Below, in pieces: positions 24,395 through 32,986 of a stretch of 64,000 bases of DNA. A program made the position numbers and the translations under genes. The stretch is from Streptomyces sp. NBC_00576 (GTDB lineage: Bacteria; Actinomycetota; Actinomycetes; Streptomycetales; Streptomycetaceae). Each line of letters begins with the position of its first letter. Within the stretch, counting starts at the first letter, position 1. The notes under the pieces were generated by a model. It was not told the origin of the DNA, did not search any database, and saw only the letters and a program-made list of their open reading frames with translations. The stretch spans positions 9,982,001-10,046,000 of the forward strand of contig NZ_CP107780.1 in assembly GCF_036345175.1 (NCBI RefSeq). The letters are read 5' to 3'.

Positions 24395-25180
24395 GTGAGC
24401 TTGAGGATCGTTGTCACTGTGAAGTACGTGCCCGACGCCACTGGCGACCGGCACTTCGCCGATGACCTGACCGTCGACCGTGACGACGTGGACGGTCTGC
24501 TCTCGGAGCTCGACGAGTACGCGGTCGAGCAGGCGCTGCAGATCGCCGGCGAGGCAGACGACGCGGAGATCACGGTCCTGACCGTCGGCCCCGAGGACGC
24601 CAAGGACGCGCTGCGCAAGGCCCTGTCGATGGGCGCGGACAAGGCGATCCACGTCGAGGACGACGACCTGCACGGCACCGACGCCATCGGCACCTCCCTG
24701 GTGCTGGCCAAGGCGATCGAGAAGGCCGGCTTCGACCTGGTCATCTCCGGCATGGCCTCCACCGACGGCACCATGGGCGTCGTACCGGCGCTGCTCGCCG
24801 AGCGTCTGGGCGTCCCGCAGGTCACCCTGCTCTCCGAGGTCTCCGTCGAGGACGGTGTCGTCAAGGGCCGTCGCGACGGCGACTCCGCCTCCGAGCAGTT
24901 GGAGGCGTCCCTGCCGGCCGTCGTGTCGGTCACCGACCAGTCGGGCGAGGCGCGTTACCCGTCCTTCAAGGGCATCATGGCCGCCAAGAAGAAGCCGGTG
25001 GCGGCCTGGGACCTGTCCGACCTCGACCTGGAGGCCGAGGAGGTCGGTCTGGACGGCGCGTACACGGTGGTCGACTCCGCGACCCAGCGCCCGGCGCGCA
25101 CGGCCGGCACGATCGTCAAGGACGAGGGCGAGGGCGGCAAGCAGCTCGCCGAGTTCCTCGCGGGCCAGAAGTTCATCTAG
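24395..25180 (+). CDS. etfB: Electron transfer flavoprotein beta subunit
   Basis: This 261-aa subunit is the AMP-binding half of ETF. With EtfA it accepts electrons from acyl-CoA and other flavin dehydrogenases and passes them to the membrane quinone. The family signature is clear: IVVTVKYVPDATGDRHFADD, YAVEQALQIAGEADDAEITV, VGPEDAKDALRKALSMGADK and DLVISGMASTDGTMGVVPAL. The GTG start has AGGAGAG upstream. It is followed by etfA after 77 bp, in the usual order. This is the housekeeping type, not the FixAB nitrogen-fixation type. Confidence 0.96.
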   Translation: MSLRIVVTVKYVPDATGDRHFADDLTVDRDDVDGLLSELDEYAVEQALQIAGEADDAEITVLTVGPEDAKDALRKALSMGADKAIHVEDDDLHGTDAIGTSLVLAKAIEKAGFDLVISGMASTDGTMGVVPALLAERLGVPQVTLLSEVSVEDGVVKGRRDGDSASEQLEASLPAVVSVTDQSGEARYPSFKGIMAAKKKPVAAWDLSDLDLEAEEVGLDGAYTVVDSATQRPARTAGTIVKDEGEGGKQLAEFLAGQKFI

Positions 25181-25257
25181 GCCCCGTCCGGGGCTCGTGC
25201 CGAGCCCCGACTCGCTGACCGCCCCTCATCTTCCGCAAGCAGGAGAGTAGAAGTCCC

Positions 25258-26220
25258 ATGGCTGAAGTTCTCGTCTACGTCGATCACGTGGACGGCGCCG
25301 TCCGCAAGCCCACCCTGGAGCTGCTGACCCTCGCCCGCCGCATCGGCGAGCCCGTCGCCGTCGCCCTGGGTGCCGGCGCCGCCGACACCGCCTCCGTCCT
25401 CGCCGAGCACGGCGCGGTCAAGGTCCTCACCCACGAGGCCGCCGAGTACGCCGACTACCTGGTCGTCCCGAAGGTCGACGCCCTGCAGGCCGCGTACGAC
25501 GCTGTCTCCCCGGCCGCCGTGCTGGTGCCGTCCTCCGCCGAGGGCAAGGAGATCGCCGCCCGCCTCGCGCTGCGCATCGGCTCCGGCATCATCACCGACG
25601 CCACCGACCTGGAGGCCGGCGACGAGGGCCCGGTGGCCACGCAGTCCGCGTTCGCCGCGTCCTTCACCACCAAGTCCCGTGTCCCCAAGGGCACCCCGGT
25701 CATCACGGTCAAGCCGAACTCGGCCGCCGTCGAGGCCGCCCCGGCCGCCGGCGCGGTCGAGGCCCTCGCCGTCACCTTCTCCGCCCAGGCCACGGGCACC
25801 AAGGTCACCGCGCGCACCCCGCGCGAGTCGACCGGCCGTCCGGAGCTGACCGAGGCCGCGATCGTCGTCTCCGGCGGCCGTGGCGTCAACGGCTCGGAGA
25901 ACTTCCCGATCATCGAGGCGCTCGCCGACTCCCTCGGTGCGGCTGTCGGCGCCTCACGCGCCGCGGTGGACGCGGGCTGGTACCCGCACACCAACCAGGT
26001 CGGCCAGACCGGCAAGTCCGTCTCGCCGCAGCTCTACATCGCCAACGGCATCTCGGGCGCCATCCAGCACCGTGCCGGTATGCAGACCTCGAAGACGATC
26101 GTGGCGGTCAACAAGGACGCCGAAGCCCCCATCTTCGACCTCGTCGACTACGGTGTCGTCGGCGACCTCTTCGACGTCGTCCCCCAGCTCACCGAGGAGA
26201 TCAACACCCGCAAGGGCTGA
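25258..26220 (+). CDS. etfA: Electron transfer flavoprotein alpha subunit
   Basis: This 320-aa partner of EtfB carries FAD in its C-terminal half: VVSGGRGVNGSENFPIIEAL, DAGWYPHTNQVGQTGKSVSP and YIANGISGAIQHRAGMQTSK are the standard FAD-binding motifs. The N-terminal half has the Rossmann-like ETF domain. The ATG has AGGAGAG upstream. A perfect 15-bp hairpin ends the operon. Confidence 0.96.
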   Translation: MAEVLVYVDHVDGAVRKPTLELLTLARRIGEPVAVALGAGAADTASVLAEHGAVKVLTHEAAEYADYLVVPKVDALQAAYDAVSPAAVLVPSSAEGKEIAARLALRIGSGIITDATDLEAGDEGPVATQSAFAASFTTKSRVPKGTPVITVKPNSAAVEAAPAAGAVEALAVTFSAQATGTKVTARTPRESTGRPELTEAAIVVSGGRGVNGSENFPIIEALADSLGAAVGASRAAVDAGWYPHTNQVGQTGKSVSPQLYIANGISGAIQHRAGMQTSKTIVAVNKDAEAPIFDLVDYGVVGDLFDVVPQLTEEINTRKG

Positions 26221-26236
26221 GCCTTCTGAGTCCTTC

Positions 26237-26274
26237 GAGGCCCCCGTGACCGCACGACCGGTCACGGGGGCCTC
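26237..26274. terminator. Bidirectional hairpin terminator after etfA
   Basis: GAGGCCCCCGTGACC (26237-26251) and GGTCACGGGGGCCTC (26260-26274) form a perfect 15-bp stem with an 8-base loop between two convergent genes. Confidence 0.9.
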
Positions 26275-26277
26275 GGG

Positions 26278-27183
26278 TCATCCGAGGGTCAGCGAGGCCT
26301 GCACCGGCAGATGGTCGCTCGGGTACATCCCGTCGACGGAGAACGTGTTTATCGCCGCCCAGTGCGTGGTCACCCCGGGCGAGGTCAGGATCCAGTCGAT
26401 GCGCCTGCCGTCGGGTCTGGGCGCCCGGTAGGCGGGGGCCGTCCCATACGCCGGGCTACGGGAAGCCGCCGCGTCCCAGGTGTCCACGAGCCCGTTGTCC
26501 AGCATCAGGTCGTACACCCGGTTGTCGTGGGCGGCCGCGTTGAAGTCGCCGGTGACGACGACCGGCGTCGACGGGTCCCAGCCGGCGATCGTCTCGCCGA
26601 TGAGCTTCGCGGAGCGCTCCCGGGCGTACTGGCTGACGTTGTCCAGATGGGTGTTGAGGACGTAGAACTCCCGCCCTCCGTCGGCGAGATCGGCGAACTT
26701 CACCCAGGTCACCATGCGCAGCCAGTCCGCCTTCCAGGTGTTGGAAGCGATCGTGTACGGGGTGTCGGACAGCCAGAAGTGATCGAACTCGATCGGGTCG
26801 AGTCTGCGGGTGTCGTAGAAGACCGCCATGAACTCGTCCTTGCTGCCGCCCCCTCGGCCGGTGCCGATCCAGTCGTAGTGCTCGCCGAGATCCTTCTCGA
26901 TCATGCGTACCTGCTGATAGAGCCCCTCCTGGGTGCCGATGATGTGGGGTCGCTCGCGGCGCAGCAGCTCCCGCATCACCGGGCGGCGCACGGACCAGCG
27001 CGGTGTCTTGTCGACGACGGTCGCGAAGCGCACGTTGAACGTCATGACGTTCAGGGCGCCCGCGTGCTCGCCGGCGGACGCCGGTTTCGATGAGCCCGCT
27101 GTGGTCAACAGCGGCACGGCGATGGCGGCGGCCACCGCGGACTTGAGTCCGTGGCGACGCGTCACTCCGACCTCTTTCGGCAC
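26278..27183 (-). CDS. Exported endonuclease/exonuclease/phosphatase-fold hydrolase
   Basis: This 301-aa protein has an N-terminal export signal (TRRHGLKSAVAAAIAVPLLT with a twin Arg) and an EEP domain. Motifs in order are LNVMTFNVRFATV, GTQEGLYQQVRMIEKD, LNTHLDNVS, VVVTGDFNAAAHDNRVYD, RRIDWILTSPGVTTHWA and YPSDHLPVQASL. All catalytic His, Asp, Asn and Glu residues of the EEP fold are there. Substrates of secreted members include nucleic acids, phospholipids and phosphoinositides, and this one cannot be assigned. The GTG at 27183 follows GGGGAGGAG. Confidence 0.9.
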   Translation of the reverse strand: MPKEVGVTRRHGLKSAVAAAIAVPLLTTAGSSKPASAGEHAGALNVMTFNVRFATVVDKTPRWSVRRPVMRELLRRERPHIIGTQEGLYQQVRMIEKDLGEHYDWIGTGRGGGSKDEFMAVFYDTRRLDPIEFDHFWLSDTPYTIASNTWKADWLRMVTWVKFADLADGGREFYVLNTHLDNVSQYARERSAKLIGETIAGWDPSTPVVVTGDFNAAAHDNRVYDLMLDNGLVDTWDAAASRSPAYGTAPAYRAPRPDGRRIDWILTSPGVTTHWAAINTFSVDGMYPSDHLPVQASLTLG

Positions 27184-27331
27184 GCGATCTCCTCCCCTTC
27201 GGAGTCAGGATGAACCTTGCCTACTGAATACGGAAGAAGATGCCGGGTCGGCAGTGATCAGGGGGAGAGCTTGGGGAATCCCACTTCGAGACGGTGTTGA
27301 CCGGCGTGAAGATCGGCAGTTAGCTTCGTTA

Positions 27332-27359
27332 TACGGATTGTTGATTCCGTAATGCGGAA
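27332..27359 (+). promoter_or_regulatory. Overlapping palindromes upstream of the DUF6986 gene
   Basis: TACGGA (27332-27337) pairs with TCCGTA (27346-27351). Overlapping it, TTCCG (27345-27349) and CGGAA (27355-27359) form a second dyad. Another CGGAA half-site lies near 27230. This looks like an IclR/GntR-type operator near the start; the regulator is not in the window. Confidence 0.5.
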
Positions 27360-27374
27360 AGTGGAGGATTTGGG

Positions 27375-28673
27375 ATGGGCCAGGGCCAGCAGGAGAAGGT
27401 CGCGACGAGCCTCGCGGGTGCCGTCAGCGAGGGGATCAGCGCCTCCCTCGCCCCGGTCGACGCGGAGCTGGAGCGCCGCTACCCCGGAGACCCCGGCACC
27501 CGCCAGCCCGTCCACACCGTGTACGTCCCCGGGGACGCGTTCGCCGCCGACACCATCCGCTCCTGGGGCGACCAGGCCCTCGCCGCCCTCGACGAACACG
27601 CCCCGGACGCCGCTTCCTTCGCAGTCGTCCTCGGTCTGTCCGACGACCTCGCCGAACCCGTCCACGACCGGGTCCGAGCCAAGCTCGAACGCGAGCCGAT
27701 CGAAGATCTGCGCGTCGACTTCGAGGACGGCTACGGCCCGCGCCCGGATGCCGAGGAGGACGAGACGGCGGCCCGCGCGGCCCGTCTGATCGCCGAGGCG
27801 TACGACAAGGGCACGGCCGCCCCGTACATGGGCATCCGTATGAAGTGCATGGAGGCACCGGTGCGTGACCGGGGCATCCGCACCCTCGACATCTTCCTGA
27901 CCGGTCTGATGGAGGCCGGCGGACTGCCCGAGGGGCTGGTACTCACCCTTCCCAAGGTGACGTACGCCGAGCAGGTCACCGCCATGGTCAGGCTCCTGGA
28001 GGAGTTCGAGAAGGCGCGCGGTCTCACGCCCGGCCGGATCGGTTTCGAGATCCAGATCGAGACCAGCCAGTCCATCCTCGCCACCGACGGCACAGCCACG
28101 GTCGCCCGGCTGATCCAGGCCGCCGAGGGCCGCGCCACCGGCCTGCACTACGGCACCTTCGACTACAGCGCCTGCCTGGGCGTCTCCGCCGCCCACCAGG
28201 CCAGCGACCACCCGGCTGCCGACCACGCCAAGGCGATCATGCAGGTCGCGGCGGCGGGCACCGGCGTGCGCGTCTCGGACGGCTCCACCAACGTCCTGCC
28301 GGTCGGCCCGACCGAGCAGGTCCACGCGGCCTGGCGCCTGCACTACGGTCTCACCCGCCGCGCCCTGTCCCGCGCCTACTACCAGGGCTGGGACATGCAT
28401 CCCCGGCACATCCCGACCCGGTACGCGGCCGTCTTCGCCTTCTACCGCGAGGGCTACGCACAGGCCGCGGCCCGCCTCTCCCGCTACGCCAACCGCACCG
28501 GCGGCGACGTCATGGACGAGCCCGCCACCGCCAAGGCCCTCAGCGGCTATCTGCTGCGCGGCCTGGACTGCGGCGCCCTGGACGTCAGGGAGGTGACCCG
28601 GGCGACGAACGGCCTGACCCGGGCCGACCTGGACGGCTTCGCGCGGCCAGTGCCCGTCAGGCGCGCCGAATAG
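27375..28673 (+). CDS. DUF6986 aldolase/citrate-lyase-like TIM-barrel enzyme
   Basis: This 432-aa protein is related to HpcH/HpaI aldolases, citrate lyase beta and malate synthase. Motifs include DLRVDFEDGYGPRPDAEED (acidic metal site), MGIRMKCMEAPVRDRGIRTL, GFEIQIETSQSIL (metal Glu), RATGLHYGTFDYSACLGVSA and QGWDMHPRHIPTRYAAVFAF. I recall this family as DUF6986, often near allantoin or purine-degradation and malate synthase genes, but no such genes flank it here. The ATG start has GGAGG upstream. The substrate is unknown; C-C bond cleavage or formation with an acyl or keto acid is likely. Confidence 0.75.
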   Translation: MGQGQQEKVATSLAGAVSEGISASLAPVDAELERRYPGDPGTRQPVHTVYVPGDAFAADTIRSWGDQALAALDEHAPDAASFAVVLGLSDDLAEPVHDRVRAKLEREPIEDLRVDFEDGYGPRPDAEEDETAARAARLIAEAYDKGTAAPYMGIRMKCMEAPVRDRGIRTLDIFLTGLMEAGGLPEGLVLTLPKVTYAEQVTAMVRLLEEFEKARGLTPGRIGFEIQIETSQSILATDGTATVARLIQAAEGRATGLHYGTFDYSACLGVSAAHQASDHPAADHAKAIMQVAAAGTGVRVSDGSTNVLPVGPTEQVHAAWRLHYGLTRRALSRAYYQGWDMHPRHIPTRYAAVFAFYREGYAQAAARLSRYANRTGGDVMDEPATAKALSGYLLRGLDCGALDVREVTRATNGLTRADLDGFARPVPVRRAE

Positions 28674-28914
28674 ACGAAGGCGAGCGGGGCGAATGGAGGA
28701 GCGTCTGGCTGCAGAAGGGCGCCCGCCGCAGAGCGGCTGATGTCACCGCAGCCCCGCGTCTCCGCATGATCCGCCGGACAGGACCTGAGAAGTACCGACC
28801 TCCCAGCGTCGGCCAGGAAGCGCCCTTGTCACAACAGCGGCCAACGGTCTCCCGCTGTCACACCCGCCCCGTAATCTGTACGAACGCACGAGTGGTCACA
28901 GGAACGGGGCAGCG
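28674..28914. other. Intergenic region before the Ser/Thr kinase gene
   Basis: This 241-bp gap has no supported gene and no strong hairpin. A segment near 28800-28870 could hold the kinase promoter. Confidence 0.5.
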
Positions 28915-30930
28915 GTGTCTTCGGCGGAGCACGGACAGACGGCCGGACAGCCGGAAGAGCAGCCGGCAGAACGGGCGGTGGACGGGACGACCGGGACCGG
29001 TCGTCTGCTGGCCGGCCGCTACCGGGTCGTGGACCGGCTCGGGCGCGGCGGCATGGGCGTCGTCTGGCGTGCGGTCGACGAGGTCCTCGGCCGTGAGGTC
29101 GCCGTCAAGGAACTGCGCACGTTCACGGACGCCGGCGCGCCCGAACTGGCCGCCCTGCGGCTGCGGATGCAGCGCGAGGCCCGCGCGGCGGCCCGAATCC
29201 GCCACCGCGGAGTGGTCGCCGTGCACGATGTCGCCGAGATCGACGGCCGCCCCCTGATCGTCATGGAACTGGTGGACGGCCGTTCCCTGGACGATGTCCT
29301 GCACGAGCGCGGCACCCTGGACCCGCGCGAGGCCGCCGGGATCGGCGCCCAGGTCATGGACGCGCTGGCCGCCGCCCACCGCGTCGGCGTCCTGCACCGT
29401 GACGTGAAGCCCGGCAACATCCTGCTGGAGCCCTCGGGCCGGGTCGTCCTGACGGACTTCGGCATCGCCACGATGGAGGACCCGGGCGACGGCTCGACCA
29501 CGAACCTCACCCGCAGCGGCGAACTCGTGGGCTCCCTGGACTACCTGGCCCCCGAACGGGCCCAGGGCAACGCCCCCGGCCCCGCCTCCGACATCTGGGC
29601 CCTGGGCGCCACGCTGTACGCGGCGGTCGAGGGCACGTCGCCCTTCCGCCGTACGTCGACCTGGTCCACGCTCACCGCGATCGTGGCCGAACCTCTCCCG
29701 GACCCCCGCCAGGCCGGTGCCCTGGGCCCGATCCTGCGACAGCTGATGGCCAAGGGGCCGGAGGACCGCCCGGACGCGGAGACGGCGCGCGGACTGTTGG
29801 AGGCGGTGGCGTCGGCCACGAGCGGTGCCACGGACACGAGCGGTACGACGGACACGCCCACGACGGGGCTGCGACTGTCCGGGGCGCCTGGGGCCGGGGT
29901 GCCTGAGGCAGGGCAGGGTGAGGCGGCGGAGTCCGGCGCGCCTCTGGTGCCGGCGGGGTTCGGCCCCGCCGAGCAGGCGCTGCCCGCCACCGAAGCCGCA
30001 CAGCAGGCGCCCCCAGGCTTCGGCCCGCCCGAGCCGATGACATCCGGAACGCCCGGTTTCGGCCCCGCCGGCCCCTCGGCCGCCCCCGGCGCACCGGACC
30101 CCGGCCACCTCGCGGCCCCGACCACCTTCTCCACCCCGGCGCCCGCCTCCGCCCAACCCCGCCGCAGGGGACGCGCGTTGCTCGCCGCCGCGGCCGTCAC
30201 CGTGGTCCTCGCCGCCGCCGGAGTCACCGTGGCGCTGGTCGGTGACGGGGCCGAGAGCGAGGCGAGCGACCGGCCGGTGGCGTCGGAGGGCAGCAGCGCC
30301 GACGCGGCGCCCTCCACGGGCACCGGCCGGGCCGACCTGGACCTCTCCACGAGCCCCACGCCCACTGCCAAGGGCGACGGGAAGTCACCGTCCCCGACGA
30401 CGGTGCCAGGCAAGGGGGACGGCACCGAGCCCGGGGACAAGGCGACCCCGGACCCCTCGAAGACGTCCGGAAGCGGCACGACGGCCGGCGGCACCTCGGG
30501 CGGTACCTCGGGCGACACCGGAACCGGGACGACCGGAGGTTCGGGCACCACCGGGGGAGCAGGGACAACCGGAGGAACCGGCACCACCGGCGGGAGCAGC
30601 GGGAGTAGCGGGAGCACTACAAGCGGTGGCGCGACCCCCGCCCCCGACCCCGCGTGCGAGTCGACAGGCGACGGCAAGTACAACTGCACGGTCTGGCGCA
30701 CCGCCAAGTCGTACACCGCGTCCGGCACCGAGGTCGGGGTCCTCAACGCGGGCACCAACTACTTCTACTGCCAGCAGAATCTGGGCCGGCGCGAGACATA
30801 CGGCGAGTGGACGAACGTCTGGTGGGCGAAGACCGACGACGACAGCGGCAACGCCGGCGTCTACGTCAGCGACGTCTATCTCAAGGGCGGCGACAACGAC
30901 GCCCCGGTGCCCGGACTCCCGGTCTGCTGA
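28915..30930 (+). CDS. Membrane Ser/Thr protein kinase with a Cys-containing external domain
   Basis: This 671-aa Hanks-type kinase has domain order: N-terminal Gln/Glu-rich tail, kinase about 36-300, Pro/Ala/Gly-rich juxtamembrane region, one membrane helix (ALLAAAAVTVVLAAAGVTVA, about 422-442), a Thr/Gly/Ser-rich stalk, and a C-terminal external domain. Kinase motifs are complete: GRGGMGVVWRAVD, K65 in VAVKEL, HRDVKPGN (D163), DFG at 181 and LAPERAQ. The last ~95 residues hold four Cys (one near 581, the last residue is Cys) and resemble an SH3-like folded domain rather than PASTA. This suggests a sensor of an external ligand. The 3' end overlaps an antisense gene by 55 bp. Confidence 0.9.
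   Translation: MSSAEHGQTAGQPEEQPAERAVDGTTGTGRLLAGRYRVVDRLGRGGMGVVWRAVDEVLGREVAVKELRTFTDAGAPELAALRLRMQREARAAARIRHRGVVAVHDVAEIDGRPLIVMELVDGRSLDDVLHERGTLDPREAAGIGAQVMDALAAAHRVGVLHRDVKPGNILLEPSGRVVLTDFGIATMEDPGDGSTTNLTRSGELVGSLDYLAPERAQGNAPGPASDIWALGATLYAAVEGTSPFRRTSTWSTLTAIVAEPLPDPRQAGALGPILRQLMAKGPEDRPDAETARGLLEAVASATSGATDTSGTTDTPTTGLRLSGAPGAGVPEAGQGEAAESGAPLVPAGFGPAEQALPATEAAQQAPPGFGPPEPMTSGTPGFGPAGPSAAPGAPDPGHLAAPTTFSTPAPASAQPRRRGRALLAAAAVTVVLAAAGVTVALVGDGAESEASDRPVASEGSSADAAPSTGTGRADLDLSTSPTPTAKGDGKSPSPTTVPGKGDGTEPGDKATPDPSKTSGSGTTAGGTSGGTSGDTGTGTTGGSGTTGGAGTTGGTGTTGGSSGSSGSTTSGGATPAPDPACESTGDGKYNCTVWRTAKSYTASGTEVGVLNAGTNYFYCQQNLGRRETYGEWTNVWWAKTDDDSGNAGVYVSDVYLKGGDNDAPVPGLPVC
30478..30633 (+). 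repeat. Thr/Gly/Ser-rich low-complexity repeat in the kinase stalk
   Basis: Coding DNA for TTGG-type units (for example GTTGGSGTTGGAGTTGGTG) and SSGSSGST links the membrane helix to the external Cys domain. It is likely a flexible, possibly wall-spanning spacer. Confidence 0.85.
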
Positions 30931-31685
30931 GCCCCTACGTACGGTTCCAGCCCGGACGCGATCACCAGCCCCTCCGTCGCGAACAGCCGGGTACCGCGCT
31001 CGCACCGGTCCCGGTCGAAGCGGGCCCGGGCGCAGAACTCCTCGGGCGTGCCGCCGAACAGGTCCCTCAACGCCGGTGACCCGTCCAGGAGTTCGGTGAG
31101 CAGCTGGTGTTCTCCCGGATGCCGGCGCGGACTTCCGGACCCGTCGTGCAGCACTCCGCGCCGGTTGATGTACGCGTACACGCCGGGGAGCCGCTCGCCG
31201 GACTCCAACTCGACGCTCACCGCGGGGGAGGGGAGCCAGGCGCGGTCGTACGGGCCTGCGGGTACCGGTACTCCCTCGCTGGCGTCGATGACGGCGAGCT
31301 GGTTCGCGTCGAGCCAGGTGATGAACAACTCTCGTACGTTTCCGGGGGCGTTGAAGGGCGATGCGGAGACGTACCCCAGCCTGCTCACATGGGCCGAGAC
31401 ACCGACATCGATCCCGGTGACCAGGGCCCGGGTCATCGGGAGCGGCTCGCTGATGTCGTACTGCGCCATCTTGTGCCGCAGCTGACCTGGGCAGGCGTTG
31501 GACCCGACGGCCAGGACAGGCAGGCGGTCGGGGAAGAGGAGGGCGAGGTCGGGCGGCGGGCCGACGGGGAGCGGGAGGAAGCGGTCGCCGTCCAGGATCC
31601 CGGACTCGGTCGGCCACACGCCCGGATAGGTGAGCGGGTGCTCGCGGGGGGCCTCGGCGAGGCCGAGGGACTCGAGTGTGGGCAT
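30876..31685 (-). CDS. Hypothetical protein with a gamma-glutamylcyclotransferase-like N-terminal motif
   Basis: This 269-aa cytoplasmic protein is not firmly recognised. The segment LFPDRLPVLAVGSNACPGQL resembles the YGSN start of the gamma-glutamylcyclotransferase (GGCT/AIG2) fold. Later LPGVYAYINRRGVL and ITWLDANQLAVIDASEG are compatible with that fold, but the catalytic Glu is not clearly placed. The C-terminus overlaps the end of the opposite-strand kinase gene by 55 bp, so the last 15-20 residues may be non-essential tail. It precedes the LacI gene's end on the same strand, with a 13-bp gap, so the two may be co-transcribed. Confidence 0.65.
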   Translation of the reverse strand: MPTLESLGLAEAPREHPLTYPGVWPTESGILDGDRFLPLPVGPPPDLALLFPDRLPVLAVGSNACPGQLRHKMAQYDISEPLPMTRALVTGIDVGVSAHVSRLGYVSASPFNAPGNVRELFITWLDANQLAVIDASEGVPVPAGPYDRAWLPSPAVSVELESGERLPGVYAYINRRGVLHDGSGSPRRHPGEHQLLTELLDGSPALRDLFGGTPEEFCARARFDRDRCERGTRLFATEGLVIASGLEPYVGAQQTGSPGTGASLSPPLR

Positions 31686-31698
31686 CTCTGTCTACGTC

Positions 31699-32736
31699 TC
31701 AGTCCGCCGGCGGGAGTTCCCCCGACCCCCGGCTGATCAGGCGGGTCGGGAGTTCGATGCGCTCCGGAGTGAGCAGTGTGCCGTCCAGTTGGCGGAAGAG
31801 GCGTTCGGCGGCCGTACGACCGAGTTGGGCCGCGTCCTGGGCGACGACGGTGACGCCCGGCTGGAGCAGGTCGGCGAGTTCGAAGTCGTCGAAGCCCACG
31901 AGGGCGACGGGCCGGCGCTGCTCGTTGAGGACCCGGACGACCGTGACCGTCACCCGGTTGTTGCCCGCGAAGATCGCCGTGACCGGAGACGGTCCGGTGA
32001 GCATCTCCTCGGCCGCGCGGCGCACCCGTTCCGGGTCGGTGACGCCGAGCGACATCCACGCGCCCTCGACCGGTATGCCGGCGTCCTCCATCGCGGCGCG
32101 GTAGCCGCGAAGTCGCTCGGCGGCGGTGTGGATGCGGGGCATGTCGCCGATGAAGCCGATCCGGCGGTGGCCGTGCGAGATCAGGTGGGCCACACCGTCG
32201 CGCGCGCCGCCGAAACTGTCCGACAGGACGACATCGGCGTCGATCTGCCCGGCCGGCCGGTCCACGAACACCGTGGCGACGCCCGCCTTCAACTCGGGCT
32301 CCAGATAACGGTGGTCGTCACCGGCCGGAATGATCACCAGCCCGTCCACGCGCCGCGCACACAGTGCCAGCACCAACTCCTGCTCGCGGTCCGGGTCCTC
32401 GGCGCTCGACCCGTTGATCAGCAGGGCGCCGTGCGCCCGGGCGATCTCCTCGACCGCCCGGCTCAGGGGGCCGTAGAACGGGTCGGCGAGGTCCTCCAGG
32501 ACGAGGCCGATACTCGCCGTACTGCCTTTGCGCAGCACCCGCGCGCTGTCGTTGCGGCGGAATCCCAGCGCGTCGATCGCTTCCTGCACGCGGCGCTCGG
32601 TCTCCGGGGTCACCCCCGGTTCGGCGTTGACGACACGCGAGACCGTCTTCAGACCGACCCCCGCGCGCGCGGCCACGTCCTTCATGGTCGGACGGTTGCC
32701 GTAGCGGTTCTCCGGGCGGCGGGCGGTGTCGGCCAC
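31699..32736 (-). CDS. LacI-family transcriptional regulator
   Basis: This 345-aa regulator has the HTH PTMKDVAARAGVGLKTVSRV at its N-terminus and a sugar-binding-protein-like effector domain (IGLVLEDLADPFYGPLSRAV, LVIIPAGDDHR, HGHRRIGFIGD, VALVGFDDFELADLLQPGVT). The GTG at 32736 has AGGACAG upstream; the longer frame to 32901 is not needed. It is divergent from a ROK sugar kinase, and a perfect LacI-type palindrome lies between them, so it likely represses both in response to a sugar. Confidence 0.92.
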   Translation of the reverse strand: MADTARRPENRYGNRPTMKDVAARAGVGLKTVSRVVNAEPGVTPETERRVQEAIDALGFRRNDSARVLRKGSTASIGLVLEDLADPFYGPLSRAVEEIARAHGALLINGSSAEDPDREQELVLALCARRVDGLVIIPAGDDHRYLEPELKAGVATVFVDRPAGQIDADVVLSDSFGGARDGVAHLISHGHRRIGFIGDMPRIHTAAERLRGYRAAMEDAGIPVEGAWMSLGVTDPERVRRAAEEMLTGPSPVTAIFAGNNRVTVTVVRVLNEQRRPVALVGFDDFELADLLQPGVTVVAQDAAQLGRTAAERLFRQLDGTLLTPERIELPTRLISRGSGELPPAD

Positions 32737-32874
32737 GATGCGCTGTCCTGTCCTGTCGTCCACGGGATGACGGCGGTCCACGGCGATCCACTGCGAGGCT
32801 CCGGACCATGTTGCGCCCGGGGGATGCGTCGTCCCTGGTTGTGTATGAGGATGTGGCGTCGAGCATAGAGCCTG

Positions 32875-32886
32875 GACAACGTTGTC
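32875..32886. promoter_or_regulatory. LacI-type operator GACAACGTTGTC
   Basis: This perfect 12-bp palindrome has the central CG typical of LacI/GalR operators. It lies between the divergent LacI and ROK kinase genes, 100 bp upstream of the kinase start and 139 bp from the regulator start. Confidence 0.8.
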
Positions 32887-32986
32887 AGATGCAGGGGACA
32901 CTGTCCACCACTATCTCCGGCCTGCGCCCCCACAATCAGACCGGCCTGCCCCTTTTTGCCATGGTTGACAGGGAGATCTGACACTG

